Assembly: GCA_964036155.1 (NCBI GenBank) | Contig: OZ038423.1 | Coordinates: 63,441,249-63,505,248, forward strand | Direction of reading: 5' to 3' | Source: Diploscapter coronatus | Lineage: Eukaryota > Nematoda > Chromadorea > Rhabditida > Rhabditidae | Length of the DNA: 64,000 nt | Part shown: piece after piece, positions 57,616-64,000 of the stretch | Numbering within the stretch: the stretch's first letter is position 1 | How the letters are laid out: each line of letters starts with the position of its first letter | The notes under the pieces: model-generated | What the model was told of the DNA's origin: nothing | The model's database searches: none | The model's input: the letters and a program-made list of their open reading frames with translations, nothing else | Translations under genes and position numbers: made by a program

Positions 57616-58207
57616 ATCCTAAATGAAGAGATTTATTTCACCTAACTAAAAATCGGGAAAACTAGAGGAGCAGAATTGATAAATTCCCAGTTGTGTGGAA
57701 TTTTATGAAAGTATTCCATCATTTAATGATTTCATCGTACCAGTCTGTCCCCCCTTGGTCTATTTACACGGATTATGCATTCAAATTCGTGTCCCGTCGA
57801 CTCTAGTTTCACAAAGACTAGCGACCATTCGCGTGTCAGGGCAATGGATGGAGAATATTTTGCGAGATTTTTGATCAGGTAATCGTTTTCAAAAATAAGT
57901 TTCTTTCAAAGAAAATAGTTATTGACTATCTATAAAAAAAAAATAAATTATTTATTTCCGTTGCAATCAAGCCAACACGAAACGATAAAAATGATTGAAA
58001 ACTTAGGATGGAATTCGACAATCAGACCATAACAAAAATGAAAATGGAGTTGAAGGTGATAAAAGAAGAATAGGTTTTATCTGGAGGATGATTGGGTGAT
58101 AAAATAGGATAGTAAATGAATGAATGATCACTGGGGCTGATAATGTACGAAAAGAAAAGGGGAAGTGGAGAGGAGAGAGAGTGGATGGAGAGGATGAGAT
58201 GCAGAGC
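57616..58207. other. Spacer and 3' region of PSMA6
   Basis: Non-coding. 58130-58200 is strongly purine-rich on the + strand, so the PSMA6 3' UTR would be pyrimidine-rich. Confidence 0.45.
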
Positions 58208-59897
58208 TCAGTCCCTGTTGGCGATCTGATTCAGATGGTGCTCGATTTCCTCGGTCGTCAACTTCCTGAAATGCAATATTTGTTAAGATAGTCTATGATA
58301 AAATGAGTAAAATAGAAAAAAAAACTTGAAATTTTTAGATTTTGCATATCGTAATAATTTGAATGAAACTTTGATTTTCTCCATCAAAGTATTACGGCAA
58401 AGATCCGAAGAATTTATCAACACCATCTGAGAAAATGATATTGAGAAAAGTCTATGATATTTACAAATCTGTGATAATTGATCGTTTGTTGACAGATGTA
58501 GGTATTCGTAAAATAGAAAAATGTTATATTTTGTCGCGAAAAGAAATTTGATTAAGATTTCGATCTTACTTGAGTTGCTCGTTTTTGCCGACGACGAGAA
58601 CTTCAAGATCCTTGGATCTGACATCGATGCCGAGAGAGGACTGCAGTCCCTCCAGGGCCAGCTCGATGGCCTCCTCCCTGTTGTAGTCTGTCTTCTTCTT
58701 CAGCTTCTTCTCCAGGAACGAGTTCGCAGTCGTCAGCTTCACGCCGATCGCTGCTGCCCTGCAATTTTTGTTGAATCATCGTCAGTTCTTATCAACTTAT
58801 GAGAAAGAGTAATACGAGATGGTATTTTTCTTCTTGAATTTTGGTACGAAAAGTTTAGCAAAATTGATTTTCAAGTCAAACTCTTATATTTCGTACCAGA
58901 ACATTTTAAATAAATAAAATGAAAAACGTATTTGTAATCTGAAAGGGGTAAACTGACCTCATTCCACGGAAGTATCCAGCGGGGTCGATGCGGAACACGC
59001 ACGGACCCATCTCGTCGTCGTAGCTGATCATGACCAGGGCTGAATTCATTAAGATTGTCTTTGATTTAAATTACCATTCCCTCACCACATCCACAGCTCC
59101 TGTGTCCAGCGTACTGAGTGGAGAACTGATTGATGTCGGCAATTTTCCTGGCCAACTGGTCCACGGGCATGTCGTAGCCGTTCTTGTACTTCCAGTTAGC
59201 AGCCTCATACTGAGCGCGACGCACCTGAAATGAGTCATAAAATAGAGAATATTTCAAGCAAGATTGTGCGGAATAACCCTAGAATAGATTCTATCATCCT
59301 CTGCTTCAAACTCTTCCCATAGTATTTTACACATCCCTTATTTCAATATGGCGTATTCAAGAAATCATTCTTCCGCAAAAAAGTAGTATTTTCCAACCTG
59401 GAACTGACAGTCAGGAATGATTCCGATAGCGACGGCCCCGATAGAGGGCGAGAGGTTGTAGATGGAAGTGACAGAGTCTGAGATGATCAGCGAGTCCGGC
59501 ACACGCTTCTGCACTGCAATCACTGCTGCGTCCGTGCCCTGAAAACTATGAATTAAATAAAGTTAGCGTTATCGTTCTGCACAAATAACTTTGCTTATTC
59601 TACAAGGATGTTTGATACTTATTTCAAAATCATGGATAAGATAAAAAAAAGTCTCCTGTATTCCACACTCACTTATTTATAACCCATATTCACCTTCCTT
59701 TTCTCTACCTCTCCTGAAAATGTGGATGTGAACTAGGAAATCCAGTAGAAATGGCATTTTAAAAATAAATGTACCTTAACAGCGACGGCGGTGAGGTTGG
59801 TGGAGTTGATGGCCTTGAAGGCGTACTCGGTCTGATAGACACGGCCCTCGGGGGAGAAGATCGAAATGTGACGGTCGAAGCCGGCTGCACGAGACAT
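58208..59897 (-). CDS. PSMA6: 20S proteasome subunit alpha type-6
   Basis: Alpha-ring subunit of the 20S core proteasome (C. elegans pas-1 equivalent); non-catalytic, forms the gate. [20 protein letters not shown] followed by [11 protein letters not shown] is the proteasome alpha N-terminal signature. [47 protein letters not shown] and [20 protein letters not shown] follow, then [39 protein letters not shown] and [21 protein letters not shown]. Length (about 245 residues) and the C-terminal pattern match alpha-6 rather than other alphas. An acceptor-like TTTTAAG lies about 19 nt before the ATG. POLR1H ends 182 bp upstream on the same strand, spacing compatible with a nematode operon. Confidence 0.96.
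58853..58908. repeat. Small inverted repeat in a PSMA6 intron
   Basis: TTTGGTACGAAAAG and CATT-like counterpart TTTCGTACCAGAA give arms of about 10 bp. Weak; may be chance. Confidence 0.35.
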
Positions 59898-60079
59898 CGC
59901 TGGGTGTTTTGTCTTAAAATAAGAATGATTAAATAATCAAGGAAAAATAGTCAGATATCAAACGGTTCTGAAACCGGTATGAATAAAAAACGAAAAAAAT
60001 CATAGACTTGCAGAATTTGTATTTACAGTAACAATAACAAATAACAATTTGCTAGAATAACGAGAAACACTATCTGAGT

Positions 60080-60864
60080 CTAGGAATATTCGATGTCTTT
60101 CCGCTTGCACTTGAGACACGTGTAGAAGACGGTTTGCCCTTCGTCTGCTGAACGAGTCTGCATCGTCGCGTAGGTGGCTTTGTTGTGACCACACCTGGAA
60201 AAGTCGAATTAGAAAAATTGAGATAAGTCTTTTTTTAATGATTTTGTAGGTTTTTGACAAATAAAATAACTTCCTGTGTGAGTTATTAGTTTCAGCGGTA
60301 GGGAGCATAGGAAATCGAAGAAAAATATGAAAAATACATCCCATAACGATAAGAAATTGACTACAAATAAATGAAGAGGGATAATATCTGATTAAGGGAG
60401 AATATTGATTAAATTTCTAAATAATCTTGGGAAGAAACCCCTACTTGGGACAGACGTGATCGACAATGGCATCGTGTCCCTCTTCCTTCTCCATCTCATC
60501 TGTATCTGCCACTGTACGCTCGTAGATCTTCTCCACTCGGTACACCAAGTGATCGTGTTTTTCTGAAATGAAAATCGTGAACACTTTCTCGAAAGTTTAA
60601 TTCAAAATTTCGACATACGAATGTTTCATTCATAAAATTCTAGAAGGAACCTCTTCTCTTCTTGAAACTCGATTTACAAAAAACGCCTATTTTAGGGTAA
60701 AATAAAATATAAAAATGGGTAGGAAAAGCATAAGAACCTTTGACCATCCAATTAGTGCCGCATAATTTGCAGGCGACGGCTTGTGGAGCGGTCGCAGGCA
60801 GAGGCAGAATCGTGCCGCACAGGCCACAGAAGTTCGAGTCCGTCGATTTGAAGTTGATCGACAT
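60080..60864 (-). CDS. POLR1H: RNA polymerase I subunit RPA12
   Basis: TFIIS-like subunit of Pol I that supports transcript cleavage during rRNA synthesis. Three exons: MSINFKSTDSNFCGLCGTIL continuing LPLPATAPQAVACKLCGTNW (N-terminal C4 zinc ribbon), then a linker (HDHLVYRVEKIYERTVADTD). The last part is the C-terminal zinc ribbon: HVCPKCGHNKATYATMQTRS, then ADEGQTVFYTC and LKCKRKDIEYS-stop. The RSADEGQT hairpin carries the catalytic Asp-Glu pair of TFIIS-type ribbons. About 120 residues, normal for the family. GATTCAG, 4 nt before the ATG, looks like a trans-splice acceptor. Probably co-transcribed with PSMA6 downstream. Confidence 0.95.
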
Positions 60865-61478
60865 TCTTCTGAATCACAGAAAAATCATCAAAATGGAAAT
60901 TCCAGCAGCAATTTGAAATTTGCTGATTTAAAGAAAAGGGGCGGAGTGACTGCAACGAGATTTGCAAAACCACTTCGCTCTTTTCACTTCAGGATGCATT
61001 TTCAAAATTTTTATTTTTTAGTCAGATTTTCTCGAAAAAGTCTCTTTTTCTTTGTTTTTTTTTGGAAATTCCTGTGATCTTCGTGATCAGAAATCTCTAA
61101 GCGGATGAAATGTTCGCTCTTCAGGCTCAAGCCCAATGAATTCATGTATACCCTATCTGCTAATCAACAAATATATCTTTTATTTTCCTTCATTTTGATT
61201 GTTTTCCAAATTTTCATTTCTTATTGATTTCTAGAAATTTTACATTTTTCAATCGCTTTCACTTGGTGCCCTTCTTTGGCAACTTTTAATGACCTCTTGT
61301 AAGTTTATGTCTTTCTTCCTCTTTTTGTTTTCTTATCAGTCATTTCGCGATAGAATGACCATTTGATTCTGTCAATTCGTCAATTTGTACAGTTGCCTTG
61401 TTTCAATTCTTTCTATCGATTTCCTCTATCATAACCCTGTCGATTCAAGTGGAATAATTCATTCGTTTGTCAGTTCAG
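60865..61478. promoter_or_regulatory. Divergent promoter region of POLR1H and GCVT
   Basis: About 614 bp between divergent start codons, T-rich on the + strand near 61010-61060. No exon or specific factor site recognised. GTTCAG abuts the GCVT ATG. Confidence 0.45.
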
Positions 61479-64000
61479 ATGCTCGGTCACAAACTCCTTT
61501 CCTGTCGATTCATCTCCAGTTCGCCTGTCAGATTTCTGGATGCAACGAGTTGGTAAGATTTTTTCTCTGCTACTTTTGATGTCGTCCAAAGTATATTTCT
61601 TTTCAGGAAACGCACCTGTCTCTATGAATTGCACAAGAAGCACTCAGGCAAATTGGTGCCGTTTGCGGGCTACGAGATGCCCGTTCAGTATGCAGATCTC
61701 TCGATTTCCGAATCGTCCATCCACACTCGCAAACATGTCAGCATTTTCGATGTCTCCCACATGCTGCAGACTCACATTACTGGAAAGGATAGGTAATTTT
61801 TCTTTATTTATTCTTTGCATTCTTTGAATTTTCATGGATAGCATCAACATTTAGAGAAAAAAACTAATGAAAATAAGAAGTCTTTCAGAGTAGCTTTCAT
61901 CGAAAGCCTCACAACTGCAGACGTGCAGGGCCTAAAACCGAACAGTGGAACTCTTTCAGGTTTTGATTTGCAACAAATTTGGAGGAATAATTTCAATCTT
62001 TTCATTGTTCACAAATGACAAAGGAGGCATAAAGGACGATTTGATAGTGACGAAAACGGACAAGGACTTCATCTACATGGTCACCAATGCGGGCTGCATC
62101 GACAAGGATCTCCCATATCTGCAGGTTTTTTCCCATCTAAAATCTTGAATTTTATTTTTGGTTCCAGGAAAATGCAGCTAAATGGCGATCGAACGGCAAA
62201 GACATCGAAATCAAAACACTCGATGGACGCGGTCTAGTCGCTGTGCAAGGTATGTTGCAATTTGACATTGAAGAAATTGAGTACTATGTTTTTGCTTGAA
62301 ACGCTCGTGGAGGGGGCGTGTCGGCAAGAGTAGTTCTAGCCTTGGTGGAAGAAACAGCATTGAAAGAAGAGTGAGACGAGACAAGGCTAGAGAAGCCAGA
62401 GACGCACAGACAAAGCGCTCTTCTCTTTCACGCTGAAGCGAGATAGTAAAGGAAATGTAGAGAAAAAAAATGCCAAAGTCCCTCGTACTTATTATCAACT
62501 CCGCCCCCTTTACGAGCATTTCATTTGGCAAACTTTGTAGTTAAAATATCAAGCCTTGATTTCTTGATAAATCAGGAAAGCATAGAAAATCTTCTCCACA
62601 TATTTGGCATACTTCGAAGTTTAAAGAGGTCTTTTACAACGTTCTCCAAATTTGTACATGAATTTTTAACGCTTCAACAGCTTTATTCCCTCCTTGTTCA
62701 CGATAGAAATTTTGTTTCCTTCTCTCAAGATTTGATATTTTATTTCAGGACCAGAAGCAGCGAAAGTTCTGCAGCCAGAAACGGACATCGACATGTCGAA
62801 GTTGACATTCATGACGACTGCAATTGGGAAGGTGTTCGGGATCGAGAACTGCAGAGTCACCAGATGCGGGTACACCGGAGAAGATGGAGTTGAGGTACTC
62901 AGTTTATCTCCTCTTCCCTGTCAAAATATTCGATTTCAAGATTTCTGTCGATCCTAACCACGCAGCGACTCTCGTTCAAAGGCTATTGGAATCTAAGGCT
63001 AGTTTTCCAATGGTTTTGCAATAATTTTGCGAGATTCAGAATGGGAACGTGAAATTGGCTGGACTGGGAGCTCGAGACGCGTTGCGAATGGAGGCAGGCT
63101 TGTGTTTGTATGGAAACGATATCGATGAAACCACTACTCCCATTGAGGCCGGACTCACTTTTGTTGTTGGTAAGCTTTCTTTGTTGTTGTTTTCAGTCTT
63201 TTTCATACCTAGGGGCACTTTCGTCGGGTGAAGAAAATATAAGGGGGTAGGTCACACGAACGAAATTTACGCTATGACGTCAGCTCATGCAGCGAACATT
63301 TTTGAAAATTTTAGATTAGAGATAGAAAATGATATTTTAAAAAATATATTATAGGGAGTAGATCGCAAGGGGTATCTGAAGATCGCCCTCCCTAGATCTG
63401 GCCTTTTCAAGACAAACTAAATCATGTTTCCTCCTAAATTTATCCATCTCTGCTCTATTTTACTTGGTTTCCAACAACTACAGGGTGCGCAAAAAGTCTG
63501 CCACTTTTCGCATTTAAAATTGACCCTGTAAAAATCTTCAATTCATAGCCAAGCGAAATAGAATTATGCAAATAGGTGAATTGGTATTAGAGAAGATAAT
63601 ATTTAGGTTTCGAAAAAATCTTAGTCAATATTATCTTGGTGATAAATTTTTAAAAGGTAGTCAAAAGCGGCTCAGGCTTTTTGCGCACCTGTACATTATC
63701 TCAGAATGCCAGAACATTTCCTTTTCAAATTTCAGCGAAACGCCGTCGAGAAGCGATGAATTTCCCAGGAGCAGAGAAAATTGTGGGTCAATTGAAGAAC
63801 AAAAGCTGGCCGAAGAAGAGGGTCGGACTTATTGCTGAACCTGGACGGGCGCCTAGAGGTTGGAAAGTAGTCGTTTTGAAAAGAAAACAAATCCTATATT
63901 TTCAGCACATCTTCCTTTGATTGATCCACTAGACAAATGTGCAATTGGTTTCGTCACTTCCGGAGGACCTTCTCCTTGTCTCGGTATGATTTTTCTCAAT
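61479..64000 (+). CDS. GCVT: Mitochondrial aminomethyltransferase, T-protein of the glycine cleavage system (3' end outside window)
   Basis: Transfers the methylene from aminomethyl-lipoyl H-protein to tetrahydrofolate, releasing ammonia. [19 protein letters not shown] is basic, Ser-rich and lacks acids, as expected for a mitochondrial presequence. It is joined in frame to [72 protein letters not shown], the [18 protein letters not shown] block, [33 protein letters not shown] with [28 protein letters not shown] with GNDIDE (conserved folate-site GARD), [23 protein letters not shown] and [13 protein letters not shown] at the window edge. The intron at 61960-62005 lacks an AG acceptor. Two inverted-repeat elements occupy introns. 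Confidence 0.93.
62290..62530. mobile_element. 240-bp MITE-like element in a GCVT intron
   Basis: The arms are TTGAAACGCTCGTGGAGGGG followed by GCG on the left and, from the right, TGAAATGCTCGTAAAGGGGG followed by CGG. The enclosed sequence is purine-rich and non-coding. The flanking TTTGC(T/C) also pairs. Confidence 0.7.
63481..63691. mobile_element. 211-bp Tc1/mariner-type MITE with TA target duplication
   Basis: Begins CAGGGTGCGCAAAAAGTCTG and ends with the reverse complement of CAGGTGCGCAAAAAGCCTGA. Both ends are flanked by TA (63479-63480 and 63692-63693), the hallmark of Tc1/mariner insertion. No transposase; a 90-codon frame across it is not homologous to one. Lies in the GCVT intron 63169-63733. 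Confidence 0.85.

Noticed and set aside
61960..62120. Unspliced reading [22 protein letters not shown] as genuine GCVT protein
   Set aside because: It is out of frame with the preceding exon and replaces a strongly conserved GTLSVFTN stretch.
1..64000. CRISPR array, rRNA or tRNA genes, bacterial operon features
   Set aside because: None seen: no regularly spaced repeats, no rRNA-like conserved blocks, no recognisable tRNA cloverleaf, and the coding style is eukaryotic throughout.

Overview
This is a gene-dense, intron-rich piece of an invertebrate animal nuclear genome, most likely a nematode. The evidence is short introns (many 40-60 bp) with gt(a/g)ag donors and nematode-like TTTTCAG/TTTCAG acceptors, and several start codons that sit only 0-19 bases after an acceptor-like AG, as expected for spliced-leader trans-splicing. 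One gene pair on the same strand has operon-like spacing (POLR1H then PSMA6, about 180 bp). I cannot name the species from sequence alone. All exon structures are read by eye from family similarity and GT/AG sites; they are not transcript-supported.

Layout. 1-6009: no gene recognised, a purine-skewed stretch. 6010-11572 (-): SID-1/SIDT-family multi-pass membrane protein. 12505-18360 (-): LDL-receptor-family endocytic receptor. 18617-22858 (+): 3-beta-hydroxysteroid-dehydrogenase-like protein, diverging from the receptor gene. 23341-33120: a rearranged accessory block bounded by inverted repeats of about 775 bp. Inside are a stray copy of a Kelch-gene 3' end, a 5'-truncated RECQL5-like helicase fragment (+), a Kelch-repeat gene (-), a 360-bp palindromic element and a divergent Hsp70 that has only the ATPase half (-). 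33749-38532 (+): RhoGAP of the ARHGAP11 / C. elegans RGA-3/4 type. 39351-40542 (-): four-pass membrane protein. 41528-44220 (+): secreted class-3 lipase. 45128-48249 (-): bifunctional CoA synthase (COASY). 49834-52691 (-): serpentine-receptor-like multi-pass protein in AT-rich DNA. 53637-56138 (+): AHSA1, the Hsp90 ATPase activator. 57115-57615 (-): small secreted cysteine-rich protein. 58208-59897 (-): proteasome subunit alpha-6. 60080-60864 (-): RNA polymerase I subunit RPA12. 61479-64000 (+): mitochondrial aminomethyltransferase (GCVT), cut by the window end.

Most genes are ordinary housekeeping functions with no shared pathway. The unusual content is structural. At least eight different short inverted-repeat elements (MITE-like or hairpin-forming) lie mainly in introns. 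One appears to supply the 3' splice site of a COASY exon, one interrupts a Kelch-derived duplication whose sister copy preserves the empty site, and one forms the apparent end of the Hsp70 reading frame. A GCVT intron ends in AT instead of AG exactly where the conserved protein demands a splice. I found no CRISPR array, rRNA or tRNA gene, and nothing that I would call a new multi-gene system.
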